DNA of 64,000 nucleotides. Origin: Polyporus tsugae (lineage: Eukaryota; Basidiomycota; Agaricomycetes; Polyporales; Polyporaceae). The translations under genes were made by a program, and so were the position numbers. Each line of letters starts with the position of its first letter. Position 1 is the stretch's first letter. A model generated the notes under the pieces. That model had not been told where the DNA came from. It worked only from the letters and a program-made list of their open reading frames with translations, and ran no database searches. Below are positions 1 to 11,687 of this stretch, in pieces. Location: positions 124,001 through 188,000 of the forward strand of contig JAHRBS010000004.1 of the NCBI GenBank assembly GCA_024305745.1, given 5' to 3'.

Positions 1-420
1 AACATCGATATGCATGCTGTAGACAACGGCATACGGAACAGCAGGAGATGTTGGGCCGGAGTCATGGTCCATGATGATGGACTCGAAGTTGTACGTTCCT
101 GCATTCGACGACTTTTCATGATTTGCATGCTATCAATCCACGTGTATATCTCCTTGTGAGGGCGCGGGACGGGAAGTCAATATCATCTTAAAGCTTTCTC
201 CGTCCTCCTTTTGTTTTGGTTCCCATCCTCCATTATCCCCAGTTTCTGTGCGTTGCGCCAGTTGTGTATTGACAGATGGTGCCCTTGGATCGCACAGTTT
301 TTCGGCGAGTGGGTGGTACGCGCTACCTATGCAGTTCCAGCTTGGTCAAAATGTGCAGTACATGACCAGAGAGGTGAGCTGGTATTCAAATCACAATACA
401 ACTCTCTCTTGCTTGCACTG

Positions 421-925
421 AGGGGTCAGCGCAGATCTCTCGAGGAGGTGAAGGACTCCACCGGAATGTCGGGGCTCAGAGCCCTAGAACTCGCTCTGGC
501 GAAATCTAGTCTGAAGCATGTCAAGATCGTCATCGTCACGACTCGACGGAATAGGGTAACGGTGTACTGGACTTCGCAGATCGCTGGCTATTTCCCCATC
601 CTGCTTCAACCGCAGCTGCTGGACATCCAGTACACGAACTGTAAGTGACTCACGCAGAAGTTAGCTGTCACTTTGCCAATGCTGACGGAAGCGGCATGCA
701 AGCGCACGGCGCAGATACCGGGCACGGAGGGCCCGTCACGCCGTTCGCGGCCTGGCCAAACAGCGCGGCAGGTAGTCGCCAAGTGCTCTCGCGCGACGGG
801 GATCGTGTGGGACGTCCCGACGCAGCGCGTACTCGGCGAATGGATCGCCCACGCTCGCGGCGCTGTCGCGACCCTGCGATTCTCCTCTGACGGCTTCCAG
901 CTGCTGACCCGCGGCGGTCCCGAGG
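421..925 (+). pseudogene. WD40-repeat protein fragment (left copy)
   Basis: The translation carries a recognisable WD40 blade: IVWDVPTQRVLGEWIAHA followed by ALRFSSDGFQLL-like sequence at about 800-905. An upstream segment with RVTVYWTSQIAGYFPILL lies at about 550-620. The reading frame changes between segments, and no start, complete propeller or matching 3' end is visible, so this is a truncated remnant. The mirror copy at 40500-41040 (-) keeps the frame better across two blades. It converges on GH16 copy A. The parent gene is not identifiable from the fragment. Confidence 0.55.
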
Positions 926-2086
926 GGGAGGGCAGTGAGACGTTTCGCGATCGACGGTCCGTGGTCCAGTCGTTTCTAAGGTATATTCTCCCCCAGGCTC
1001 TCTGTGCTGTCGCTCAACATGACCGCTCCGAGGGTCAGCTTGCCATCCATCCAAAAGTCAAACCCAGACCCTCCATTGACCAGCCCTGGGACCAGCCATC
1101 GGTCCCTATCTATGCACCCTCGACGGTTTACGAGTGGTTTACGAGCAGGCAGGGGTGTACAGGGAAAGTACTCGCGCCGTCCGTGACGTTGTCCCTGGCG
1201 GGAGAGGTGAGGACGAGGCTTGCCCACTAGTTCCTACTCGAGCTCGCCACGGCCTGGCTGGCGTTGCAACTTGAAAGTATCCAACCCAAGGCTGGAGTGG
1301 CTTTCCGCGCACGATGCGGTGACGTCGGCACGAAGCACTGGACGGCCGCGCCTACAGCCATGCCCCGCGAATGTTGAAGCTTGAAGCTTGAAGGGTGCGC
1401 GACAGCGTCGACGGCGAGGGGGAAGACAACACTGGCGGTGAGAGAAGGTGAACTAGATCCAGTTCGTGTCCCGAGTTCTGTCCACCGCTAAAGTACATAT
1501 TACTCACATCTCACGGCTGCACCTCCGCTGGCAGGGCCGCAGAAGGCGAGCTCACCGTATGCATCAAGGCTCCCCGCAATCTGCACCATGTGCTGTAGGC
1601 TGGAGTCTCGATCAGACCGTCCGGTATCAGCGCGGACGCATCGGCGGGGATTGGACGAGCCTAATGTAGGCTGTAGCGATCTGGCATGCTCCGTTCACCA
1701 ACCTCGTTGAGAGCCTCGCGGTCTCGATGGTCTGTCACTCGTCTTGATGTTAGAGTGAGACGCGGGGGATGTGATTGATCATGGCAAAATCCATAGCCTA
1801 TCGTGGATTGCTGGACATACATACGTACGGCCGTGCCATCCGCACGTACAAGGACAACCAGGGTAGTCACAGCAAACGTCTATGCAGCCATCGTGTCATT
1901 AGCATGTCACTATGAATAAGTTAATCTTAAAGACTAGCTAGTCATAAGTTAGAAGTAGAAATGGCATGACGCTCCCCCGACGGACACGTTTTGTGCTTGC
2001 CACACATCTTGGGTATACATAGTCGCCGGTGGGAGCTCGGAAACGAGTGTGCACGAAAACTGAAACCGTAAGCGAAGGGGAATAAT
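926..2086. other. Convergent intergenic region, duplicated
   Basis: No further gene is recognised here. The sequence is homologous in inverted orientation to about 39446-40500, so it belongs to the large duplication. A short direct repeat (aagcttgaagcttgaag) lies near 1375-1391. Confidence 0.5.
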
Positions 2087-3579
2087 TTAGTGGTAAATCT
2101 TGAGCCAGGCGATGTTGAAGTACGCATCCTCGAACGCCTTGGGGTTGTTGTTCACATTCGCTGCAAGGCAAGGCAAAAAAACCAAAACCTCAGCCTCGAA
2201 CCATTTTGCGGACGACAGAGACGACGATACGCACCGACGCAGCTGCCGTGGCACCTGTCCTGTTTGTAAATGCTTGCTTGACCGGCCCAATCACCGCCTA
2301 AGTGCAAGTTGCGCCTGTCAGCAACCATCCCACCGGCGCGGAGTCGGAGCTCGACAGAAGAACGAAAGACACGCACAGAGCGACAAGTTGATGACGATGT
2401 GGTGCGGGCCGAAGTGCTTCGCCATGTTGCACGACTTGCTCGGGAAGTCCGCCGCCGGGGTGCCCCACTTGGCCGTGTTGACCTTCTTCTCGCCATGGAG
2501 GACGTCGTGCGGGATGCCCTTGGCGTGCCGCGGCCAGAACCAGACCTTCACGCCGGCGCTGGAGCGCTCCATCGCGTAGAACCCGCCGCCGTTCTTGTTG
2601 AAGCCACTCCCGTACGACTTCGAGCTCTTGTCGAGCACGCCGCAGCCCGCGTTGCCCGACGCGGCGACGTCGCAGTTCGTATGCACGGAATGGCCGTGCA
2701 TCTTCCGTGAGCCACCCACCGTACAACCTGTGAAGAGGGTGGGGGAGTGAGCATCACGATGAGAGGAGGATGCCGGGAAGGCGGTGAGGGGAGCGCAGAC
2801 GCACCGGCTGAGGTGTGGAGCGTCATCTGGTTCGTTCCGTGGCCGTTCACACCCTCTACGATGTCGATCTCGCCTGTCGAGTACAAGGTCCTCGAGTCAG
2901 CAAAGCGGCGGTTTAGACATCATCCAGTGCAGCACAGACCTTGGGCGGGCCAGTTCGCGCCGAACTCCCACAGTGCGGGCCATGTGCTGGCGCAAATCCG
3001 ATGTCAGCCAAGGCCGTCTTTGTCGAACGCAATGCAGCGTTGCGGAACACTGCCGAGAGAGCGACTTACCCACAGCCCTGAGGCATATGCCTAACGTTCC
3101 ATCTAAAACATGATCCCGTTAGCCCAGCACATCCAGGGATGCGAACGGACCGCAACGCGACCAAGGGATGGGTCAGATACGTACACAGTAACGTGGTCCG
3201 TGAACGTCTTCTTGCTCATCAGCCGGAAAGAATCGCGCCCGGGACCGTGGGCACTGAGCTTCGTCTTGTGGTCCGCGCGGAGGATGAGCGTTTCTCCCCT
3301 GGCGAAAGTCAGGTTCTTCTTGAGCGCGGTCGCCTCGCTGACGTAGTTCCTGCAAGATCATAAAACAGATCAGCGGTCGATGCCAAAGCTCAGGCAGGTG
3401 TGATATAAGAAAGGCGGGAGAGCAACGTACACTCGGCCGTGCGTTGGGTCGGGGATGGTCAAGTGGTTGAAGCCGGAGAGGAATTCCCTGCCGGCGTAGC
3501 TGTCGCATTGTTTCCAGGTCCTCCCAAGCACGGAGGTGAGCAGGAAGGCAAGGGAGAGGAAAGCACCAGCTGAAACCAT
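2087..3579 (-). CDS. GH16 endo-beta-1,3(4)-glucanase, copy A
   Basis: Secreted glycoside hydrolase family 16 enzyme, expected to cut beta-1,3/1,4 or 1,3/1,6 glucans. The start MVSAGAFLSLAFLLTSVLG is a signal peptide. Later exons read FLSGFNHLTIPDPTHGR, a block around DSFRLMSKKTFTDHVTV, then WNVRHMPQGCG and WPALWEFGANWPAQG. The catalytic motif GEIDIVEGVNGHGTN (ExDxxE, both acids present) lies near 2850-2880. The C-terminal part has KVWFWPRHAKGIP, GDWAGQASIY and the final AWLKIYH-stop. Exons are split by about seven short GT-AG introns, and no in-frame stop was seen in the exons read. A TATA box (TATAAAG, minus strand, about 3692-3698) lies about 115 bp upstream of the ATG. It is a paralogue of copies B, C and D. 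Confidence 0.85.
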
Positions 3580-3691
3580 GTTGGTCGATCCAGCGACACA
3601 GAGAGACAGTTACAGGTATGTGAATGAGAAACCCTTAGGGAGGAGGAGTAGTTGACGAGCAGCAAGCCGTGCCATGGCATGGTCTCTGATC

Positions 3692-3698
3692 TTTATAA
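3692..3698 (-). promoter_or_regulatory. TATA box of GH16 copy A
   Basis: TATAAAG on the minus strand, about 115 bp upstream of the ATG. Copies B and C have TATAAATA at equivalent distances. Confidence 0.55.
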
Positions 3699-4410
3699 AT
3701 GATACAGGTCGCAGTTGGTCTCAGTTCAGAGGCTGAGCATGAGGCTCGATCCAGCCGTTCGGGTTCGGACTCTCATTCTCCACTGATGTGTCCCGATCGA
3801 CTGGTTGGAGTCAAGCTGAGCATCCAAGCGGCATGCGTCGGTGGGGCGCCGATGGATGCATGATGAGGGCGGATCAATGCGAAAGTCGGTGCCGGACAGG
3901 CACCCACACCACGATAAGTAAGGTCCAAGCGATAAAGCGGCAAACAATCAGCTGGCCTAGGCGTGATCGATAGTGGCATGCATTAAGTAGCTCTTGACAT
4001 TGAAATGGCATGTGGTCGAAATCCTATGAAAGAAAGGCGATACTCACTTGAAAGTGGTTGCACCTAGCGAAGCACTTGGGTTCCGGAAGGAGAGTGGATG
4101 TAAAATACTTGTCTCTCCACCGATTGTGGGCCACTGTACCCGGGGATAACAGTGTTGGAGCACAAGAGAGTTGCATGAAACCCTGCGACGATCGAATATC
4201 GGGGGGACGTACCTGGTGATGAAGTAGCGGTTGAGGGCGTTACATCACTGCGGAGCAATCAACGTTTCCGCGACCAAGAAAGGCCAAGGAAAGGCTCGGA
4301 AATGAGAAGATTTCCTATATCTTGGCACACGGAGGAAAGTCTCTGGAAAGGCATTTCCAAAGGGTTTCCGCGCTGGCGAAATTTTGACGGAAAGAATGTA
4401 CTGTAACTCC

Positions 4411-5330
4411 CAAGTCACGAAGCCTATCCGTCGACTCTCCAAGAAAAGTAACAGTGTATGTGCTCTATAGTTCTTAGTCTCGAAAACTAGCGTTTCTAAT
4501 GCTATCACAACCAGGACGCCAAGAACATAAGTACCTGCATGTCCACTAGGATCGGATCAAGCCACCTTGTCCGAACGGCGGCAGAGGCCACATGGACCAA
4601 GTTGATGTGTCGAAAGCGGTGCTCTCAGTCTTGCTCGTCACCCATTGAGCTCGAGGCCCATCGATGCCAGTCAATGCCGTTGATTAAATCCATGAAGCCT
4701 GGACAGAAGGGGAGGAGGATGCCGGAGGACGCTGGACTGATGCTGGAGGAGGAGGAAATGCGTAGAATGACGTTGAAATCTCGCTGCTGCTGGAAAGTGG
4801 AGATGCTGATCGGGCCGGCCGGGCCAACCGGCAGTTCTCGGAATGTGCACATTTATGTGTGGCACGACCAAGTTCAAAGACTCTATCCGAGCGTTGATGT
4901 TCAACCCGCCCACAGTCTCGACCCAATCGTGACGAAATCGATCTGAGCATCCGGGACATTTCGCAAGACTCGAGACTCCCTCCCAGTCATGTCGGACAGT
5001 GCAGTGATGCTAACCAGGGCCAGGTGAGAACTTCTTCATGAATCAAGGATATCAGAACTCTCGGCTGACTTTTTCTCCGCCGCATTAGATAGAAGTGGGT
5101 GTCTCCGTCCCTTTCTGCAGCTGCATTCAAAGCGCGAAGCTCGTGTTCAAGTTGCCCACCGAGGGTCCGCTCATGAGGTAGTACTTCTCCCGTTCAAATT
5201 CCTCTGCTCGTAGTATCGTACTTATCAGAGTCGCGTGTCGAATGCAGCCGTCAGCATGTAAGTGCGGCTATCCCTCGCGAGCAAACAACATCGTGCTCAC
5301 GGTCACTCACGGCACCGCGATTCCAACCGT
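4411..5330. other. No gene recognised
   Basis: Open frames here are short and overlap on both strands, and none resembles a known domain. The stretch separates the duplicated block from the F-box remnant. Confidence 0.4.
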
Positions 5331-5339
5331 TGTTATCGA

Positions 5340-6655
5340 CAGTCGACGCAATCAAGAGCAAGCTTGCCGACACATACAAGGACTTGAACGCTAGTGCACC
5401 GCCCAACAAAATACCGCAAGAACAGCTCGTTATGGTGTTCTAATAGGGTTTGCCCACTCATGCGGCTATCTCGTTCCCCACGATCGAGCACGACGGCTAC
5501 ACACCTGTCCTCCACGCTCTCAAGGTCGTAACGCAGGTTTGCCGCTCGTGGAGGGACGTCGCGTTTGACACCCCTGCCCTGTGGACACGGATCGACGTAC
5601 GAGGGCATCGTGGCGACGACCTGCCTAACCTCGTGCAGCGCTCTAATCCACTCCCAATCTCGCTTTTCCTAGACAAGGTGGGGCCCGGAACCATGCAGGC
5701 ATACTGCAGCCTGCTGCGAAGGAGCTCATCTCGCCTGTGGAGAGTCGACCTTGGCCTGGGTCGATCAGAGCCCTCAGTCGTCGAAGAACTCTTGTCTTTC
5801 AATGGCTCGACGCTGCGCTGCCTCACCGTATCCTCTCCGCCCTTCAAAGGTCAACCCAGCATCGACAAATTCCTATCGCCCCTGTGCATCTCTTTCGATG
5901 TCTCGGTCCAGTCGCCTCATCCGCAGGACGTCCTCTCCCTCCTATACAGCACGCCGCGTCTGGATCTCTGAACTACGTCACTGCGAAGGAGCTCACAGTC
6001 GAGGATGAGATGCTATTCCTCGTCGTGGAAGGCGCGGCCCCTCGTCGGGGTTCTCACTCAAAGTGCGCCACGAGGAAAACCTAATCTGGGATCGCTGGCT
6101 TTTAGACCTTCCATCATCGCTCGCTGCAACTCCGGACCCAAGCCTCCCCATCATCCTCCGGCATATATGATATGGTACAGCTCTCGGAGCTATTCGTGCG
6201 GCTCATTGCTCAACGGATTCTGGGAGAACAGAGCAGACGGACTCAAGCCATATCGCTTCCCCTCGTTCGCGCACTTCGTTCCGCGCTATCGCAGACCCAA
6301 TCCGCTGCGTGCCCTTCGCTCGGCTCGCTCGCTCTCGAGAGGCCGTGGCCGAGAAACATGCTCAAGTCCGAGAACCTGGGCGTGTTGCAATTGGACATAG
6401 TCACCATGCTATTGACACAGTCTCGCCTCTGCCATCCCATCCGTCGACTCGTTGTCCAGGCCATCACAACCGAGTTTGCAATTGGATCCATTCGGCTATC
6501 CCACTTCTCGGAGCAGCTCTCGTTCCTTTCAGAGCATGTTGAGGAGTACGAGGAGTGTGTGGCCCGACGCGGAGAGACATGTGTGTTCGTTCGAGATGCG
6601 AGATATGTGGAATGTCGAGGGCACGGAGGATTACATGACTGGAGGGTGTGGATAA
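5340..6655 (+). pseudogene. Broken F-box protein gene
   Basis: An F-box begins near 5400 (NKIPQEQLVMVF) and continues after the break with LPTHAAIS, then VTQVCRSWRDVAFDTPALWTRIDV, the usual layout of Agaricomycete F-box proteins. Two adjacent in-frame stops (TAA TAG, about 5442-5447) fall inside the F-box. A C-terminal leucine-rich region continues to about 6655 (VLQLDIVTMLLTQSRL, HFSEQLSFLSEHVEEYEECV) but requires frame changes after 5969. Intact F-box proteins recruit substrates to SCF ubiquitin ligases. This copy looks inactive unless an unrecognised intron removes the stops. The substrate is unknown. Confidence 0.6.
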
Positions 6656-6721
6656 GAAGCAGAGGCCGCCGCACGCAGTACACGCCGCTATACATGGAAC
6701 TACGATCAGCTTCAGTGTTTG

Positions 6722-6950
6722 TTACATGTACGTCTTCTTGTGTCTGCGGCAACCTCGCACCGCCTCCAAACGCTTCTTCGGTCCAAGTCCCACTGTGACG
6801 GGGCCCCCTCCATGATTGTGGTGGTGCGGGAGGGGATGTGACTTGAGAGAGAACGAGACGACAAGTGCGGCAGACGCCAGCAGAGTGCCCCACATGGCCA
6901 GGCGTCCGGTTCCGGTGAACGGCTGCACAGTCAGGATCGACCTGATGACC
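6722..6950 (-). pseudogene. Urease 3'-end fragment
   Basis: The minus-strand translation contains SILTVQPFTG, MWGTLLASAAL and [20 protein letters not shown]. These match the last exon of the complete urease at 35720-35935 ([20 protein letters not shown] and [19 protein letters not shown]). Extra bases between PFTG and MWG and a degraded central part show that it is no longer functional. It lies 180 bp past the 3' end of GH16 copy B on the same strand. No other urease exon was seen nearby. Confidence 0.75.
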
Positions 6951-7128
6951 CGAGATGCTGGTGCCTCCAAGCAGCTTCACAGACGAGTATAGGAAATCAT
7001 GGTATTCTGATGTAAACCAAGTTTGTGCTTGCCGCGCATCTCGCGTGGGGGTCGTAATGTACAGGGGGGGGGGCTCAGAAACGAAACGAAAGTGTGGACA
7101 TGAGAATTGTAAGCGAAAAGGTAATAAA

Positions 7129-8528
7129 TTACTGGTAAATCTTGAGCCAGGCGACGTCAAAGTACGCCCAGTCAAACGAACCTGGGTCATTGTTCACATG
7201 ATCTGAAAGCGAAATGTTGACCTCTAACCGGGCGTGCACACAGCGGGAGAACAGTACGCACCGACACAGCTGCCGGAGCAGCCGTCCCCGTTATAAATGC
7301 TTTGCTGGCCGGCCCAGGTACCACCTACGCCCCCGCACTCGTGGTCAGCAACTATCTGGCACCGTTGGCGCGGGAAACCAAGAAACGCTCACAGAACGTT
7401 AAGTTGATCACGATGTTGTGCGGGCCGAAGTGCTGCGCCATGTTGCACGACGTGCTCGGGAAGTCGGCCATCGGCGTGCCCCACTTGTCCGTGTTGACCG
7501 TCTTCGAGCCGTTCAGGACGTCGCTCGGGATTCCCGAGGCGTGCCGCGGCCAGAACCAGACCTTCACGCCCGCGCTGGAGCGCTCCATCGCGAAGAACCC
7601 GCCGCCGTTGTTGTTGAAGTCGATGCCGAACGACTTGGAAGACGCGTCGAGCACGCTGCAGCCCGCGTTGCCCGTCGCGTAGACGTTGCAGTCCGTGAGG
7701 ACGGATGACCCGGTCATCGTCCGCGCGCCATTCACCGTGCAGCCTGCGAAGAGGCCGGGTGAGTGACCATCGCGATGGCGGGACGATGAGGACGGGCGAA
7801 CGAAGACGCACCCGCAGTGGTGTGGAGTGTCGCCTGGTTGGTCCCGTGCCCGTTCACGCCCTCCACGATGTCGACCTCGCCTGTTCGACAACGGTCCTCG
7901 CAGTCAGTAAAGCAATGGATCAGACGTATTGAAGACCACGTGCAACACGCACCTTGGGCGGGCCAGTTCGCGCCAAACTCCCACAGTGCGGGCCAGGTGC
8001 TGGTGCGAAAAGATGTCAGCATCGCCTGCGGCGTTACGGAACGCTGCCGGGAGAGCTACTTACCCGCAGCCCCGAGGCATATGTCGGACGTTCCATCTAA
8101 AACATGAAGCGGTCAGGCTGGCATGTCAACGTAACACATGGATGGATGGGATACGTACACAGTAACGTGGTTCGTGAACGTCTTCTTGCTCATCAGCCGG
8201 AAAGAATCACGCCCGGGACCGCTCGCGCTGAGCTTCGTCGTGTGGTCCGCGCGGAGGATGAGCGTGTTGCCGTGAGCGTAGGTCAAGTTCTTCTTGACTG
8301 CGGTCGCCTGGTCGAGGTAGTTCCTGCAGGATAACAAGATTAGTAGTGGATCGAGGCACAGGCGAGAGAGAGAGACGTACACTCGGCCTTTGGTGGGGTC
8401 GGCGATGGCCATGTGGTCAAAGCCAGAGAGGAACTGGCTGCCGACGTAGCTGTCGGATTGTTGCCAGGTTCCGCCTAGCACGGAGGCAACGAGGCAGACA
8501 AGAGAGAGGAAAGCACCTGCTGAGAACA
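7129..8528 (-). CDS. GH16 endo-beta-1,3(4)-glucanase, copy B
   Basis: Secreted GH16 enzyme, the most diverged of the three intact copies. The signal peptide is MFSAGAFLSLVCLVASVLGG, followed by SDSYVGSQFLSGFDHM. Middle exons read KKNLTYAHGNTLILRADH and DSFRLMSKKTFTNHVTV. The catalytic motif is GEVDIVEGVNGHGTN with both glutamates and the aspartate present. The C-terminal part has KVWFWPRHASGIPSDVL, FGPHNIVINLTFC, WAGQQSIYNGDGCSGSC and AYFDVAWLKIYQ-stop. Introns sit at the same places as in A and C. TATAAATA lies at about 8591-8598 on the minus strand. No in-frame stop was seen. A product similar to A and C is inferred; substrate preference cannot be read from sequence. Confidence 0.85.
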
Positions 8529-8590
8529 TGTTGGTTGAGCTCAGCAAAGGGTAGCGGTTCGTGAGGAGCAAGCCGTGCCATTCTCCCTGA

Positions 8591-8598
8591 TATTTATA
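8591..8598 (-). promoter_or_regulatory. TATA box of GH16 copy B
   Basis: TATAAATA on the minus strand, about 65 bp upstream of the ATG at 8528. Confidence 0.55.
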
Positions 8599-8639
8599 CA
8601 AGCTGCCTCGTATACGCGTAAACCTAGAAGAAGGCCTCT

Positions 8640-11600
8640 GGGAATGTTGCTTTGGTCGCAGTCGACCTCGGATCAGTTCGTTCAAGGAGCATGCGGGACA
8701 GAAGGCGTTCAGCATATGACCTCGTCGTGACGGAGAGGATGCGACGCTGCGGGACCCGTGATACGAAACAAGACGACCAGCTGGACGAGAGGACGCATGA
8801 CGGACATGCTACATCCACTCGAAGAAGCGTTAGCAGCTTTACACAGGTAGCACGGGAACCACTAGTACTGGAATTCCGGTGGCAGGTCAGCTGGCGGTGG
8901 GATATGACTGGGGGGACACAGGCCTGGATTAGTTCACCGGCCAGTGGCGGGACTGGATTCCAAAGGCGCGAGAGTCGGATCCACGAGAGGCCATCGATAT
9001 CAAGGTTCCAAAAGCGGAATTATTCGTCAGCATCCTGCCCAGTAAGCCAACAGTAAGCGCTTACATTTCCTGTTCGTGGCCGTCGGCGTTGGCAGCACGG
9101 TCCAGTGCGGCGGCGCAAGCAAGCCCCATCTGAGCTACCGGGAACTCCACTGCAAAAATTCCACGGTTAGACCCGGTTGAATCCCCGAACGTCCGCCAAA
9201 AAAAAAGACTAAAGACCGATGAAAAGTGACGTTTGGCCCCATTTTTTCCGAGGGCAAAAACCCGGGTCCAGCCTGGGGTTTCGAGCCTGTTCCCGGGGTC
9301 GCGTGGGGGAAATTCCTGGGTTGACCGACCCGGATTTTCTTCATCTAATTGTCTCACAGTGATCCAGCAGATGTGAGACTCGGGGGTGACGCATGTTTTA
9401 CTGACCCTTAACCTTACTACGAGAAAGTCCACCATGGTAGACTGTAGGGACCAAGCTCACATGGCTATATAAGGGTGGTACTCACGGAAGAAGCTTCGGA
9501 GCGGTGGGCGGGCTCTCCCAAGGCGACGTGGTGGAAGGGAGGGAAGAAAGATGCATGTTGAAGTCCGACATGGCTCCGCCCAACTGGAATCCAACTGCGC
9601 CATCAGCGCCACCCGGATCACTAGCTAGGATGGCGATTCAGTGACAAAAACCGCTGGCTCTCCCCGCCAGCCGGAATTCCGGTGGATTCTGGGCTACCTG
9701 TGTAGTCGAATACCGCAAAGTTGCGGAGAACGGGTATATCCACTCACCAAGGAGACGAGTTGGAGGTAGTTGGAGGATACCTGGAGGATACTAGACCAAA
9801 CCGAGGCCGGAGTGCATACGGAACGATGCATGAGGGACGGGTCACAACCGGTATGTCTTTTCAGGAATGAGCGCATCGATATCACTAGTAAGGCACGGAT
9901 GTGCGCATGTTGGAGCGGATCAATGGTGAGGTTAACAGGTGGATGCCGGACACGCACCATCCACGTCATGATAAGTTCCAAGCGATAAATTGGCCGCAGT
10001 AAGTCGGCATTCAACTCGTCTAATAATATTAATACGTACTTATGAGTAGATTGTAGCCATGATCAATAACGACCAATCACGAGAGTGACAGGCGTTCATG
10101 GGGAAGAGGCATTCGTCCGCGTGTTGGTTACGGGGATATTGAATCATCCTGGGGGGATGCGGCCGTGCTTCATGGGTTTTAGTGAGAATGAAGGTACGAT
10201 CACAAAAAGCGAACGAGGAATGATAATGATAGGGAGTGATGGTGATATACAAACGCATCTTTCTGGACGGTCTTTGGCATCGCTTTTCGGCATGTATGTA
10301 ATGCAGCTGATATTGATACTTATGCCATGATTCCGACTTATATGAGATCCTATAAAAAGAAGGGCGGTAAATGACCGAGCAGAGCTCGTCAGTATTGGAA
10401 GGACGTACCTCGTGATGACGTCGCGGTGGAGGGCCCATGTGCTCAGAAAGTCACCGGTTACATTACAACCACTGGGGACCGGCAACGCTAGGGGAGAAAT
10501 TCCAAGCGCGCGTCCACGGTTATCTGGTCCCCGAAAACGTGCGATCAGGAGCCGAGCGGTGCAGAGATTATCGAATTCGTTCTCCGATGAAAGATAAGAG
10601 CGAAAGTGGCCGAAGCACTTGAGTAGCGCTGAGTCTAAGCGGCTCGAAATCGACTTGAGGGGTTATAGCACACCTGAAGCCCTTATTTTTTCTGATCTGG
10701 GTCCGGAAGGTAGGGCTGAATCATTCTGTGGGACTGGAATCTCACCACAGGGTCATCTATTAGCCTTACTTGATGAACTGCTCGCCGTATTTTTTCATCC
10801 ATTGCTCTGTGTGCACATTTGTTCCCACAGATAGAAATATTATTGCAATCTCTACCAAATCATGTGGTTCATTGAGCGGTACAGGGAACGTGAAGCCTCA
10901 ACTCGCAAAACATGCATGGGCAGTGGACAGTGTGGAAGCACTGGTCTAGGCGCGCATGAGCCGAGCACAAGGACCGTGACTGCAAGCCAGGCCAAAGGCC
11001 TCTGGCAGTAGTCGCCGTTGGGAAGAGCAGCAAGCGGATGCTCTAGTCGGAGAGATCCAACCTAGCATGACCAAATTAGAAAGCTCCGGAGAAGGACTAT
11101 ACTACCCCACTCACCTCGGGCAGTTCAAAGCGAGGATGACCAAGTTTGCGAGACTCCACTATGTGACCTCCGACTCCCGAGGGCAGCAAACAGGACGGCT
11201 TATGTGAATGGGAGCCACTACACCTGAGCCTAACTTAAGGATATGATCATATCCATAATATACTCGGCACTGCCGAGGTCCTGCACCTTTGTCCGCTTCG
11301 TCTTGCTCTTAAATACTTTCATATAACTTCATTATGGTGAGCGGCTTAACGGCCGCATCGTGTTTGGCTGACTTCTCAATCATCTGATCGCGCTCTGTCT
11401 GCTTCGTCTCTTCATCTCACCATTAGTATGCAGCTGCCGTGGCATATAGTAGACAAGCAGCAACTGCAATGTCCGACATTTTCACCTTCCGAGTCCTGGA
11501 TACCTTGCTTCGACCACTGTATCATTGGCAGAGTTTAGATTCTAACTCGACAGAGCTCGATTAGATCAAAATAGACACCGCAAGCGAGTCATGGGAGGGA

Positions 11601-11680
11601 AAAAGGCAAGATGGATTAAGGCGCTAATATTACATAACCTGGACACTTTCGTTGGAGAGGTTGCCGGTCCCCACAACCAC
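8640..11680. other. GH16-B upstream region and gene-poor stretch
   Basis: No gene is recognised. The part at about 9770-10490 resembles the promoter region of copies A (3780-4260) and C, but lies about 1 kb further from the start codon. The intervening 8850-9690 is therefore probably an insertion; both ends show a ggaattccggtgg motif (about 8870 and 9671). From 10500 to 11680 nothing identifiable was found, apart from a possible last-exon remnant of GH16 copy D immediately before 11681. Confidence 0.45.
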
Positions 11681-11685
11681 TCTAA
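11681..11685. repeat. Candidate target-site duplication, left (TCTAA)
   Basis: TCTAA occurs here, two bases before the left terminal repeat, and again at 24617-24621 immediately after the right one. The two-base offset and shortness make it a candidate only. Confidence 0.4.
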
Positions 11686-11687
11686 CC

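Larger units (their letters stand above)
365..4410. repeat. Left arm of a ~4-kb inverted duplication
   Basis: This arm is homologous, in reverse orientation, to about 37060-41080. It holds a WD40 gene fragment (+), a convergent intergenic stretch, GH16 glucanase A (-) and about 800 bp of its promoter region. Matching landmarks include the sequence around 421 with that near 41038, the GH16 exons, and the upstream stretch around 4200-4395 with 37075-37260. Arms differ by scattered substitutions and small indels. Similarity fades before about 365 and beyond about 4410. Boundaries were judged by eye. Confidence 0.8.

Noticed and set aside
6243..7190. 315-codon open frame on the minus strand
   Set aside because: It runs across the F-box remnant, the urease fragment (in another frame) and the spacer near GH16-B, with no domain similarity of its own.
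9061..9435. Minus-strand 124-codon frame
   Set aside because: No recognisable domain; low-complexity Phe/Pro-rich translation in the presumed insertion upstream of GH16-B.
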